Below are positions 32,552-39,924 of a stretch of 64,000 nt of DNA, piece by piece. The notes under the pieces are model-generated. The model did not search any database and was not told where the DNA came from. It was given only the letters and a program-made list of their open reading frames with translations. A program made the translations under genes and the position numbers. How positions within the stretch are numbered: position 1 is the first letter of the stretch; each line of letters starts with the position of its first letter. Source of the DNA: a virus. The DNA is taken from positions 1 to 64,000 of the IMG/VR virus record IMGVR_UViG_3300049027_000111; one strand, given 5' to 3'.

Positions 32552-32808
32552 TGCCCCGCCCCCGCCTGGGCACCGAGGCCCTGACCAACGCGCAGAGGCA
32601 GAAACGCAAGCGCTCGCGCCGTGCGGCCGAGACCACGACCCTGCGCCTGCTGCTCAGGGAGGCGACCAGGAGCCTGCGCCTGCACGCCGGCCGACACTAC
32701 CACGACCATCAGGTCTGCATGCTCTGCGGCGCGTTCGACGAGCACACGCCGCAGTGCCTGATCTACCGCGCCGAGAGAGCGCTCGAGCAGCTGGAGGCAT
32801 CGCCATGA
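32551..32808 (+). CDS. Small basic protein with CxxC
   Basis: 85 residues, TGATG overlap. Basic N-terminus (AQRQKRKRSRRAAETT), then HYHDHQVCMLCGAFDEHTPQ with Cys-x-x-Cys and nearby His, a possible small zinc site. Unknown function. Confidence 0.55.
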   Translation: MPRPRLGTEALTNAQRQKRKRSRRAAETTTLRLLLREATRSLRLHAGRHYHDHQVCMLCGAFDEHTPQCLIYRAERALEQLEASP

Positions 32809-33005
32809 CCACGCCGAAGAAGAACCCCTACGAGCTCGTGTTCTGGGGCGGCTCCGACGGCCTGCGCTACCGGCGCTGGCACAAGAGCCTCGAGGAGGCC
32901 AGAGCCACCGCCTGGCGCGTGCTCGCGGCCATGAGCAACCGCGGCGCCCACCCCGCGATCATCCACGGACCAGGGCTCGGCAAGGACGGCATCTCGATCT
33001 TCTGA
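32805..33005 (+). CDS. Hypothetical small protein
   Basis: 66 residues, ATGA overlap. YELVFWGGSDGLRYRRWHKS then a helix and HPAIIHGPGLGKDGISIF. No domain recognised. Confidence 0.55.
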   Translation: MTTPKKNPYELVFWGGSDGLRYRRWHKSLEEARATAWRVLAAMSNRGAHPAIIHGPGLGKDGISIF

Positions 33006-33045
33006 GACGGGCGCCCTTCCCACCACACCCAAGGGAGCAACGATC

Positions 33046-33315
33046 ATGATCACCATCGCCGTCGGCATCGTTCTCGCCGTCCTGTTCCTGTGCGCCCTGC
33101 CGTTCCTGATCCTCGGCTTCCTGGCGTTCGGCTGGATCGCCCTGCTGGGGTATGGCCTGGTCCTGCTGGCCGACGCCTATCAAGCCTCGAGCGGCGCTCC
33201 TGAGCTCGTGCTCCCGCTCGCCATCCTGGCCGCCAGCGCCCTCTGGTGCTGGATCGCCATGTCGGCGTGGGACGACTACCACGCCTTCCAGCGCCGGTAC
33301 GGAGGGCGGTCATGA
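33046..33315 (+). CDS. Small membrane protein with two or three helices
   Basis: 89 residues behind AAGGGAG. Hydrophobic segments at about 4-22, 26-44 and 52-72, ending in a charged tail (DDYHAFQRRYGGRS). Holin-like by size and topology, but it lies at the end of the early operon rather than beside an endolysin. A terminator follows. Role not assigned. Confidence 0.6.
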   Translation: MITIAVGIVLAVLFLCALPFLILGFLAFGWIALLGYGLVLLADAYQASSGAPELVLPLAILAASALWCWIAMSAWDDYHAFQRRYGGRS

Positions 33316-33320
33316 GCGAC

Positions 33321-33348
33321 CTCGGCGGCACCCCCGCCGGGCCTTTTT
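33321..33348 (+). terminator. Intrinsic terminator at end of early operon
   Basis: CGGCGG/CCGCCG stem, extended by two outer pairs, five-base loop, then GCC and TTTTT. It lies six bases after the stop of the membrane protein. Confidence 0.7.
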
Positions 33349-33408
33349 CACGCCCAAGGTGAAGAAAACACTTGCGCACCTGGGACCGCGTGATCTAGGT
33401 CGCCATTG

Positions 33409-33429
33409 AGGGTCACAAACTGTGACCCT
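33409..33429. promoter_or_regulatory. Palindrome AGGGTCAC-N5-GTGACCCT
   Basis: Perfect 8-bp arms with a five-base spacer (AAACT), upstream of the terminase genes. Looks like an operator half-site pair; no T tract follows. Confidence 0.5.
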
Positions 33430-33470
33430 AGGTAGCTTTCCCAGTTTGATGCCTCCCTGATCATTGCGTG

Positions 33471-33499
33471 CGGCTCGGTGCAAACCGGGCCGTTTCTTT
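33471..33499 (+). terminator. Terminator-like hairpin upstream of terminase
   Basis: Eight-pair stem CGGCTCGG/CCGGGCCG (one G-T pair), six-base loop TGCAAA, then TTTCTTT. Only 18 bases before the terminase small-subunit start, so it may act as an attenuator. Confidence 0.5.
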
Positions 33500-33516
33500 G
33501 CGCGCGGAGTAGAAGC

Positions 33517-33969
33517 ATGACAGAGCAAGTCAAGCGACCGCGTGGTAGACCGCTGACATACGACAAGGAAACAGCGCACGCGATCTGCGTAAGACTAGCG
33601 CGTGGTGAAACCTTGCGAGGTATTTGCCGAGACGAGGAATTCCCGCCAGAGAGCACCGTGAGGGCTTGGGCGCTTGAGGATATAGATGGTTTTGGTGCGC
33701 GTTACGCGTACTCTCGGCAGATGGGCCTCGACACGATGGCCGAGCAGCTGCTCGAGATCGCCGACGATGGCACCAACGACTTCGTCGCCGACAAGCACGG
33801 CGGCACCACGCTCAACATGGAGCACATCAACAGGTCGAGGCTGAGGGTCGACACCCGCAAGTGGTACCTCAGCAAGCTCGCACCCAAACGCTACGGCGAG
33901 AAGGTCGACGTCAACGTCGGCGGGCAGAGCGAGAACCCCGTGCAGACGGTGATCAAGTGGGAGAAGTGA
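33517..33969 (+). CDS. Terminase small subunit
   Basis: 150 residues from ATG (MTEQVKRPRG). N-terminal GRPLTYDKETAHAICVRLARG with a helix-turn-helix (LRGICRDEEFPPESTVRAW) is the DNA-recognition domain, followed by a long helix and a C-terminal RKWYLSKLAPKRYGEKV that is typical of this terminase family. The first 200 bases use more A/T-ending codons than neighbouring genes. Coupled to the large subunit by a GTGA overlap. Confidence 0.85.
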   Translation: MTEQVKRPRGRPLTYDKETAHAICVRLARGETLRGICRDEEFPPESTVRAWALEDIDGFGARYAYSRQMGLDTMAEQLLEIADDGTNDFVADKHGGTTLNMEHINRSRLRVDTRKWYLSKLAPKRYGEKVDVNVGGQSENPVQTVIKWEK

Positions 33970-35258
33970 TCGCGGCGCTCGACGCGCTGCCCCACGGCAC
34001 CCGCCAGATCACCATCCCCTACAAGCCACGAGACGCGTTCAAGGCCTTCCATGAGCGGCAGGAACGCTGGGCCGTCCTGGTCTGCCATAGACGTGCTGGG
34101 AAGACCGTCGGCGCCGTCAACGACCTCATCCGCTCCGTGTTCACCTGCACCCTGCCGCGGCCTCGAGCCTGGTACCTGGCGCCCACCTACGGGCAGGCCA
34201 AGCGCGCCTCCTGGGACTACGCCAAGCACTACAGCTCGGCCATCCCCGGCGTGAGGTTCAACGAGACCGAGCTCAGGGTCGACTACCCCGGCGGTGGCCG
34301 GCTCCAGCTCCTGGGCGCCGAGGCCGCCGAGCAGCTGCGCGGCATCTACGCCGACGCGGTCGTGCTCGACGAGTTCGCCTACATGGCCTCGAGCGTCTGG
34401 ACCCAGGTCATGCGGCCGGCGCTCTCCGACCGCCAGGGCCGGGCGACGTTCATCTCGTCGGTCAACGGCCGGAATGAGTTCTGGAAGCTCTACAGCGACG
34501 CTCAGGACGATCCTGAGTGGTACTCGATGGACCTCAAGGCCGATGCCTCGGGGATCCTGCCCGAGAAGGAGCTCGCGGCGCTGCGCAAGCAGATGTCCGA
34601 TGAGGACTACAGGCAGGAGTACCTCAACGACTGGGATGTCGCGACCAAAGGCTCGTACTACGGCGCCCTGATCGCCCAGGCCGAGATCGAGGGCCGGGTG
34701 TGCGGCGTGCCCTACGATGGAGCCCTGCCGGTGCACACCAGCTGGGACCTGGGCATCTCCGACAAGACAGCCGTGTGGTGCATCCAGGAGGTCGGCCGGG
34801 AGCTGCACCTGATCGACTACCTCGAGGACACCGGCAAGCCGCTGAGCCACTACGCCGCCGCGCTCAAGAACAAGGGCTACGCCTGGGGCACGCACTACCT
34901 GCCGCACGACGGCGCGGCACGGGAGCTGGGCACCGGCAGGAGCCGGCAAGAGGTGCTGGCGAACCTCGGCTTCACCTGCAGGATCGCGCCACGGCTCGAT
35001 GTCGAGGATGGGATCAACGCGGTGCGGACCCTGTTCTCGCGTCTCTGGGTCGACCGGACTCGTGCGCGCGAGGGCCTCGACCATCTCCGCCTCTACCGGG
35101 CGACCTACGACGAGAAGCGCAAGATCCTGAGCCAGCGGCCCTTGCACGACGAGCACAGCCACGCGGCCGATGCCCTGCGCACCTTCGCCATCGCCCATCG
35201 CTCGAGCACGGCACGCTCGGCGCGGCGCGATCGGCGCGAGATGGCGTGGATCGTGTGA
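33966..35258 (+). CDS. Terminase large subunit
   Basis: 430 residues from GTG in the GTGA overlap. ATPase: Walker A HRRAGKT at 41-47, Walker B VVLDE at 132-136, coupling motif SSVNG near 165. Nuclease: SWDLGISDKTA with Asp261, a mid-domain PHDGAARE, and a C-terminal HSHAADALRTF with the last acidic residue near 409. All parts of the packaging motor-nuclease are present. Marks the start of the late gene set. Confidence 0.92.
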   Translation: MIAALDALPHGTRQITIPYKPRDAFKAFHERQERWAVLVCHRRAGKTVGAVNDLIRSVFTCTLPRPRAWYLAPTYGQAKRASWDYAKHYSSAIPGVRFNETELRVDYPGGGRLQLLGAEAAEQLRGIYADAVVLDEFAYMASSVWTQVMRPALSDRQGRATFISSVNGRNEFWKLYSDAQDDPEWYSMDLKADASGILPEKELAALRKQMSDEDYRQEYLNDWDVATKGSYYGALIAQAEIEGRVCGVPYDGALPVHTSWDLGISDKTAVWCIQEVGRELHLIDYLEDTGKPLSHYAAALKNKGYAWGTHYLPHDGAARELGTGRSRQEVLANLGFTCRIAPRLDVEDGINAVRTLFSRLWVDRTRAREGLDHLRLYRATYDEKRKILSQRPLHDEHSHAADALRTFAIAHRSSTARSARRDRREMAWIV

Positions 35259-35383
35259 TGCTGCACTACCACGGCAGGAACCGCGCGCCTCGATCCCGCA
35301 TGGATGCTGGGTTTCTAGCCCAACCTCAGGTCTTGGGTAAGCACACGGTCATCCTGAGGCCAGGATATCCCCATCCCAGGTAG
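35258..35383 (+). CDS. Possible 41-residue ORF after terminase
   Basis: ATG overlaps the terminase stop (TGATG). Basic, His/Arg/Pro-containing peptide ending GYPHPR. The overlap is typical of real genes here, but the length and composition leave it uncertain. Confidence 0.3.
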   Translation: MLHYHGRNRAPRSRMDAGFLAQPQVLGKHTVILRPGYPHPR

Positions 35384-35799
35384 ATGAGATGGCATGGGTT
35401 ATACCTACCTCAGATGTACACGTCACAACTCTATACGTTCGTTAACGCATGTGATGGTCATCGCTTGCCATGACATGCGCTCGCCTTCATAGGGTGGGCG
35501 GGGCTGGACCGCTGGTGAACGGCTGCGGTCCAGCCCTGCAGTTGGCATGGGGTGCGGGCGGTGGCTGGCGGGCTGCCGCCCGCTGCCGTCTGGGGCCTGG
35601 CCCGGCGGCCCGGCCGCCCGGCCGCTTCGGCGCCGGAGTCCCGTTGCGTCGGCCCTATGCGGCCGTGAGAGATGATCCTCCTTGCTTCCGCGGGTCCCTC
35701 CACGGCGACCGACGGGTACCCGCGATCCGGACGGCGGGTCCCTCCAGCACCTGGAGCGGGTACCCCCGATCCTAGCGGCCCCGTCCTGGAGGTCCCGCG
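35384..35799. other. Gene-free region after terminase with hairpin and tandem repeat
   Basis: 416 bases. 35385-35470 is the most AT-rich non-coding patch in the window and could hold a promoter. At 35502-35535 GGCTGGACCGC/GCGGTCCAGCC forms an 11-bp stem with a 12-base loop. A 44-bp tandem repeat follows at 35690-35777. Its place next to terminase makes a packaging site or late control region possible. Confidence 0.5.
35690..35777. repeat. Imperfect 44-bp tandem duplication
   Basis: Two units, 35690-35733 and 35734-35777, each starting GCGGGTCCCTCC and carrying the palindrome GGGTACCC followed by an almost identical CGATCC. The middle of the unit varies. The units lie 23 bases before the start of the small membrane protein gene. 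Confidence 0.65.
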
Positions 35800-36006
35800 A
35801 TGCCCGCGCCTGCCCTGCGTCTGGTCCCGTGGTCTCCGCCGCCTGCGAGGCCTCCTGAGCGCCCTCTCGCGCGTGCCCGCCCCCGGGAGCCTACCGCGCT
35901 CGACTGGCTGCTGGTGGGCCCCCTGGTGGCCCTGGGCGGCGCTCTGGCGGTGGGCTGGCTGGTGTGGGCTCTCACCGTCGAGGCTGGTCGGGGCGGCTGG
36001 CGCTGA
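35800..36006 (+). CDS. Single-span membrane protein, paralogue of the 10.5 kb gene
   Basis: 68 residues: Pro/Arg-rich N-terminal half, then one transmembrane helix (WLLVGPLVALGGALAVGWLV) and a short tail. Shares the helix and its flanks (PTxLDWLLVxPL, GW(I/L)VW) with the 45-residue minus-strand protein at 10458-10595. TGATG coupling to the thermonuclease gene. Could anchor or modulate its neighbour at the membrane; unknown. Confidence 0.6.
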   Translation: MPAPALRLVPWSPPPARPPERPLARARPREPTALDWLLVGPLVALGGALAVGWLVWALTVEAGRGGWR

Positions 36007-36356
36007 TGTGGCGTTACCGCGCCTCGCTGGTCCGCGTGATCGACGGCGACTCTCTTGTGATCGACGTGGACGCGGGCTTCTACGTGACGATCCGCCAGCA
36101 CGTTCGTCTGGCGGGGATCGACACGCCGGAGCTGAACGCCAGGGATCCGACGGCGCGGGCTCTGGCGCAGCAGGCTCGGGCGCGTCTGACCGAGCTGCTG
36201 CCGACGGAGTTCACGGTGCGGACCTACAAGACGCGTCTCGCCGACAAGTACGGGCGTTTCCTGGCCGACATCGAGCTCGCCGACGGTCGGCTGGTGTCGG
36301 ACGTGCTGTTGTCGGAGGGCTTGGGCAAGCCGTACGCTGGCGGGGCGCGTGGCTGA
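36006..36356 (+). CDS. Thermonuclease (staphylococcal nuclease family)
   Basis: 116 residues. VIDGDSLVID with Asp13/Asp15, VRLAGIDTPEL with Arg34, Asp39, Thr40 and Glu42, DKYGRFLA with Arg84, and LLSEGLGKPY are all in order, so the calcium site and both catalytic arginines are present. The family cuts single- and double-stranded DNA and RNA. No signal peptide, so it would act in the cytoplasm or reach the envelope via its membrane-protein neighbour. Confidence 0.85.
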   Translation: MWRYRASLVRVIDGDSLVIDVDAGFYVTIRQHVRLAGIDTPELNARDPTARALAQQARARLTELLPTEFTVRTYKTRLADKYGRFLADIELADGRLVSDVLLSEGLGKPYAGGARG

Positions 36357-36406
36357 CGTCAGGGCGTCATGATCTCCCGACGTCGTGGTGTCATGCTGTC
36401 ATGCCA

Positions 36407-36631
36407 TCACGGTGTCCTCGTCGGCTTGAACGGGTTCGGCTCCTCGTCGATCCAGGGCGGCAGCTCTTCCTGGTCCGCGTTGTTGGCGATGGCGCTGGCG
36501 GCGGTCTCCAGCGTGATGGAGACAGTTTTGGGTCCGCCGTGGGTAGTGTTCATCCTGGCCCAGGCGCGCAGGAAGGTGGCGATCCGGCGGCGTTCGTCGG
36601 CGACGGCTCTTTGGAGCTCTTCCTCGCTCAC
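36407..36631 (-). CDS. Hypothetical small protein
   Basis: 74 residues from GTG behind AAAGGAGCAGACC. Helical N-terminal half (EEELQRAVADERRRIATFLR), polar C-terminus. The 23 bases around the start are identical to those of the next minus-strand gene upstream. Unknown function. Confidence 0.55.
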   Translation of the reverse strand: MSEEELQRAVADERRRIATFLRAWARMNTTHGGPKTVSITLETAASAIANNADQEELPPWIDEEPNPFKPTRTP

Positions 36632-36652
36632 GGTCTGCTCCTTTGGCGCTGA

Positions 36653-36982
36653 TCAGGGCGGATCTTCGTCCCGTTCCACGACGACATGGTAGTCCTCCTC
36701 TTCCCGGGCCCGCCGGCAGGCGAGGTTCTCGATCCGCTCGCACAGGCCGATGAAGGCTTCGGCGACGGCGTTGTCGATGCGCCGGGCAGCCTCGTCGGGG
36801 GGTGTGTCGTCCGGGATGCGGTCGGCGGCGGTGTCGACGTAGCGTCGGGCGGCTTCCACCTCCTTGAGCAGGTCGTGTTCCAGGGGCTGGAGGGCGATCT
36901 CGACGGCGACCCAGCGCGTGCCTTTGGATCCGGCGAGGGCGAAGCCGGTGGTGAGGGTGACGGTGTCGGGGTTGTCGCTCAC
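36653..36982 (-). CDS. Hypothetical acidic protein
   Basis: 109 residues from GTG behind the same AAAGGAGCAGACC site as its downstream neighbour. Begins with beta segments (TVTLTTGFALAG, WVAVEIALQPLE), then an acidic helix rich in Arg/Glu pairs. No family recognised. Forms a two-gene minus operon. Confidence 0.55.
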   Translation of the reverse strand: MSDNPDTVTLTTGFALAGSKGTRWVAVEIALQPLEHDLLKEVEAARRYVDTAADRIPDDTPPDEAARRIDNAVAEAFIGLCERIENLACRRAREEEDYHVVVERDEDPP

Positions 36983-37107
36983 GGTCTGCTCCTTTGGGAC
37001 GGCCTGCGGGCTGGTCGCTTCCGAAGGAATATTGCAGGGTCGCTTGTAATCCTTCTGTCTCCTGATCGGGCGTAGGGTGCGCGCCGTGGCATCAGGGATG
37101 GCAGACG

Positions 37108-37437
37108 ATGATATGCGGTGTTCGGCTGTACCGGGACGGCGCGCCGTTCGTGTTCGCGGCGAATCGGATCAGCACGTTGTTCCTGCCCCATCTCCAGCGG
37201 ATGGAAGGTTTCCGTGGCGTGCTTCTGGTGCGCTTCGGCGACGATGGTGGCGCTGGCGGGTTGGGGGTGATCGCGTTCGACACGCCTGAGCAGCTGGAGG
37301 CGGCGAACCTGGCGGCGGCGTCGTGGGCGGAGCATCATCTCAGCGACCTGGTCGGTTCCCTGCAGCCGTCGGAGCTGTTCCCGGCGGAGGTGCTGATGGC
37401 GGCGGGGACGCTGGCGCCGCCCGGCCCGGGCGAGTGA
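37108..37437 (+). CDS. Small alpha+beta protein, possibly dimeric ferredoxin-like
   Basis: 109 residues. Pattern of strand, helix, strand, strand, helix (FRGVLLVRFGDDGG, GVIAFDTPEQLEAANLAA) resembles the antibiotic-biosynthesis-monooxygenase type dimeric barrel, without a proven active site. GTGA overlap couples it to the alpha-CTD-like gene. Confidence 0.45.
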   Translation: MICGVRLYRDGAPFVFAANRISTLFLPHLQRMEGFRGVLLVRFGDDGGAGGLGVIAFDTPEQLEAANLAAASWAEHHLSDLVGSLQPSELFPAEVLMAAGTLAPPGPGE

Positions 37438-38306
37438 GCTTGGGGCGAGCGACGCCTGTTGGTGGGCGGGAGGCCGCGGTGGCGTTGTCCGATGGCGTGG
37501 GCGTGGACGAGGTGCTGCGGCGACTGGAGCCGCAGGTTTGGCGGGGCTGGCGCTACTGGGGCGGCGCGCGGCCGGAGCCTTTGACGGCGGCCTCGCCGTT
37601 GTGGGACCTGCGATATTTAGGTGTCGGCTACCGGGTGCTGAAGCGGGCCGGCTTTCACCGGCTTGGCCAGCTGTGCGCGGTGTCGGAGCGTCAGCTTCTG
37701 TCGCTGAAGGGCTTTGGCGGCGTGGGGCTGCTGGAGCTCAAGGAGGCGTTGGCCTGGCACGGCTTCGCGTTGTCGGCCACGGACGGCCCGATGCCTTCGG
37801 CGGAGGAGCGGGTAGGGTTGGCGACGCCGCTGGGGTGGTTCGACGATGTCGATGCGGCCTCGGTGGCGCAGCTGCGCCAGGCCGGCTGCGTGACGGTGGG
37901 TGATTTTCTCGCCCGGACGACGAGCAGCTTGCTGGGCACGGGCGTGGTGGAGCCGCGGTCGATCAACGACGTCGATGGCACCTTGGGCCTGCACTACGGC
38001 CTGCACCGGGTGACGGAGCGGCGGGTTCCGCGAGTTCTGCCGCGGCCGCGGCCGCCTTTGAACCAGGCGGCGTTGGCGCGTGCGGCGCAGGCGTGGCGGT
38101 CGAGCAACGGGCATGAGCCGGACCTGCGGGCGCTGGAGGCGGCGATCCGGGCGTTCGCGAGCAGCAGCGGCGGCAGGGAGTGCATCGGTCCGGACGAGCG
38201 GCGTTACCGAAGCCTGACGGTGGCGGCGCGGTCGGCGGGTGTGGAGCCATCGACGATGCATCGCTGGGTGACGCGTCGCCTTCACGGCTGGCGCCCGGCC
38301 CCCTGA
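37434..38306 (+). CDS. Protein with two RNA polymerase alpha-CTD-like helical domains
   Basis: 290 residues from GTG. Residues 54-113 follow the alpha-CTD fold closely: PLWDLRYLGVGYRVLKRAGF, then LGQLCAVSERQLLSLKGFG and GLLELKEALAWHGFAL, matching L-x-L-x-V-R-x-x-N-x-L-K...I-G-D-L...LL-x-x-x-x-x-G-x-K-S-L-x-E-I. A second, more diverged copy spans 131-190 (TPLGWFDDVDAASVAQLRQA, TVGDFLARTTSSLL). The C-terminus (about 255-290) ends in an HTH (LTVAARSAGVEPSTMHRWV). The DNA-contact Arg265 and Asn268 of E. coli alpha are not kept. May bind DNA or host transcription factors and redirect transcription. Confidence 0.65.
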   Translation: MSLGRATPVGGREAAVALSDGVGVDEVLRRLEPQVWRGWRYWGGARPEPLTAASPLWDLRYLGVGYRVLKRAGFHRLGQLCAVSERQLLSLKGFGGVGLLELKEALAWHGFALSATDGPMPSAEERVGLATPLGWFDDVDAASVAQLRQAGCVTVGDFLARTTSSLLGTGVVEPRSINDVDGTLGLHYGLHRVTERRVPRVLPRPRPPLNQAALARAAQAWRSSNGHEPDLRALEAAIRAFASSSGGRECIGPDERRYRSLTVAARSAGVEPSTMHRWVTRRLHGWRPAP

Positions 38307-38390
38307 GCTTTCGGCTTTGGAGTCCCGTTGCGTCGCCCCTGGCGGGCTGGCGCGGGTGTTCTCGTGTCCCTCCTTCAGGAGCTCCCGACG

Positions 38391-38768
38391 ATGTCCCAAG
38401 AGGACTACAAGCGCAGGTTCACCTCCAGCGCCAACTTCCGCACCGGGACGTTGGGTGCGGCGTTGACCACGGTTCTGGCGAACGTGCCGCCGTCTGAGGT
38501 GGTCAAGACCGCGATCTACACCATCGCCGCCACGGACCACCTGCGGGAGATCATCGTCACGGCGGCGGTGACCATCACGGTGCCGGCGCACACGGTTCTT
38601 GGGGTGGGTTTCCAGTGCTGGGTGCTGGCGGACGGCAACACGGTGGTTCTGGACGGTCCTGGCGGCACCAACCTGAGCCTGAGCTCGGGCGACATCGCGC
38701 AGATCCGGGTGCTGAACAGCAAGGTCCGGGCCTGGAAGAACGCCACGACGGATCTGACGACGGCATGA
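38391..38768 (+). CDS. Virion decoration-like protein
   Basis: 125 residues from ATG (MSQEDYKRRF). The body is a beta barrel-like run: IYTIAATDHLREIIVTAAVT, ITVPAHTVLGVGFQCWVLAD, TVVLDGPGGTNLSLSSGDIA, IRVLNSKVRAW. This pattern is found in phage tail or head decoration proteins. Lies far from the other structural genes, inside the accessory island. Confidence 0.55.
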   Translation: MSQEDYKRRFTSSANFRTGTLGAALTTVLANVPPSEVVKTAIYTIAATDHLREIIVTAAVTITVPAHTVLGVGFQCWVLADGNTVVLDGPGGTNLSLSSGDIAQIRVLNSKVRAWKNATTDLTTA

Positions 38769-38780
38769 GGGCGTGACGTC

Positions 38781-38900
38781 ATGGTGGCTTGGTGGCGACG
38801 TTGGCTGCGCTCTTACCGCCATTTCCGCGCGGTCGGGCATCGGGTGCAGGACGCGGCGTATTACGCGGTGGTGGCGCCGTTGCCCGGTGTGGGGGAGTGA
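38781..38900 (+). CDS. Possible 39-residue basic ORF
   Basis: ATG 13 bases after the decoration-like gene; no clear ribosome site. Trp/Arg/Tyr-rich (MVAWWRRWLRSYRHFRAV) and ends VVAPLPGVGE. Might be a small membrane-active peptide, or chance. Confidence 0.3.
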   Translation: MVAWWRRWLRSYRHFRAVGHRVQDAAYYAVVAPLPGVGE

Positions 38901-38915
38901 GAAGGACGCCCGGGC

Positions 38916-39212
38916 TCACACCCACAAGTGGCGGCGGATGGCGATCAGCTCCTTGAGCTTCTGGTCCTTGAGGTCGTCGAGATGGGTGTAGGGCGGGGGC
39001 TCGCGTTCCTCCAGGCCGGGAAGCTCGTCGCGGTACCAGCGCCATAGGGCGATGGCCGTCTTGTCGTTCTCGACGCTGGGCTCGCCGCCGAGCTCGCCAT
39101 CGACGTATTGCCCGAGGATGGTGAAGCAGGCGTGGAAGATCCGCTCGTCGGCGTCGACCCAGGCGCCGGGCTCGATCGGCAGCTGGAGCGTGGAGAAGTC
39201 TTGGTGGCTCAC
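38916..39212 (-). CDS. Hypothetical protein, last gene of minus operon
   Basis: 98 residues from GTG, GTGA overlap with the gene before. Contains IFHACFTILGQYVDGELGGE and IALWRWYRDELPGLEEREPP, then DQKLKELIAIRRHLWV. Globular with no recognised domain. Convergent with the plus-strand decoration-like gene. Confidence 0.6.
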   Translation of the reverse strand: MSHQDFSTLQLPIEPGAWVDADERIFHACFTILGQYVDGELGGEPSVENDKTAIALWRWYRDELPGLEEREPPPYTHLDDLKDQKLKELIAIRRHLWV

Positions 39213-39424
39213 GCCCGCTCTCGGGCGGGCATGGGCTTGACGGGCAGGATCTTGTCGCCGGTCTTGACGGTGGCCGTGACCGCGGCGTCGTGCGGGCCTT
39301 TCAGGGCCACGGGGTGGGGTGTGCCGTCGGCGGTGGCGAAGTAGTGCCGGCCGGAGCGGTCGGTCATGATGCGGTAGGCGGATCCGTTGGGTCTTATCAC
39401 GAGGGTCTCGGAGACGATGGTCAT
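39209..39424 (-). CDS. Hypothetical small beta protein
   Basis: 71 residues. Beta hairpins (TLVIRPNGSAYRIMTDRSGR, HYFATADGTPHPVALKG) typical of a small SH3-like or barrel protein. Overlaps the previous gene's stop by ATGA. Unknown function. Confidence 0.6.
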   Translation of the reverse strand: MTIVSETLVIRPNGSAYRIMTDRSGRHYFATADGTPHPVALKGPHDAAVTATVKTGDKILPVKPMPARERA

Positions 39425-39924
39425 GGGCCGTCTGGTACCACGTTCTGCTTGAGGCGGTTGGTTTCGCCGCGGAGCTCATCGAGCGCGACGGCGATGGGCG
39501 AGGTCTCGTCGCGCACCAGGCGGTTGAGGCTGGTGACGGCTTCCTCGGCGATATCGATCGCCTGATCGCGCTGGTCGCTGACGGCGAGGAGCTGCAGGCG
39601 CAGGGCGCGGATGGTGCGCTCGTCGTCGGCGGCGGCCTGGAGCAGCTTGCGCACGCCGATCAGGTGCCTTCGCAGGCTCTCGAGCGGCTCCGGGTAGGCG
39701 CGGGCCAGGACGTCGGCGGCGTCGTCCTCCAGCGCCTCGTAGGCGACGCGGCAGAGGGCGATCATGGAGCGCCACTGGTCGGCGTCGTCGGGGTTGTCGG
39801 GCGGGGCGAGCGGGCTCGTCTGGCGGTAGGCATCCTGCCGCGCCTTGCGATCGGCATCGATCATCTCGCGGACCATGCCCTGGCGGTCGAGGCGGATCAG
39901 GTCGTGCAGCTGGTTCTTGTTCAC
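39421..39924 (-). CDS. Hypothetical helical protein
   Basis: 167 residues from GTG in a GTGA overlap. Helical with DQWRSMIALCRVAYEALEDD, LESLRRHLIGVRKLLQAAAD and a C-terminal coiled coil (DQAIDIAEEAVTSLNRLVRD). May be a scaffold or binding protein; family not recognised. Confidence 0.6.
   Translation of the reverse strand: MNKNQLHDLIRLDRQGMVREMIDADRKARQDAYRQTSPLAPPDNPDDADQWRSMIALCRVAYEALEDDAADVLARAYPEPLESLRRHLIGVRKLLQAAADDERTIRALRLQLLAVSDQRDQAIDIAEEAVTSLNRLVRDETSPIAVALDELRGETNRLKQNVVPDGP

Noticed and set aside
33312-33362. 16-codon ORF with ATGA overlap after the membrane protein
   Set aside because: It runs through the terminator hairpin and is too short to support.
38319-38335. Sigma54-type promoter in the 17-base repeat
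   Set aside because: The GG and GC elements are nine bases apart, one short of the required ten.
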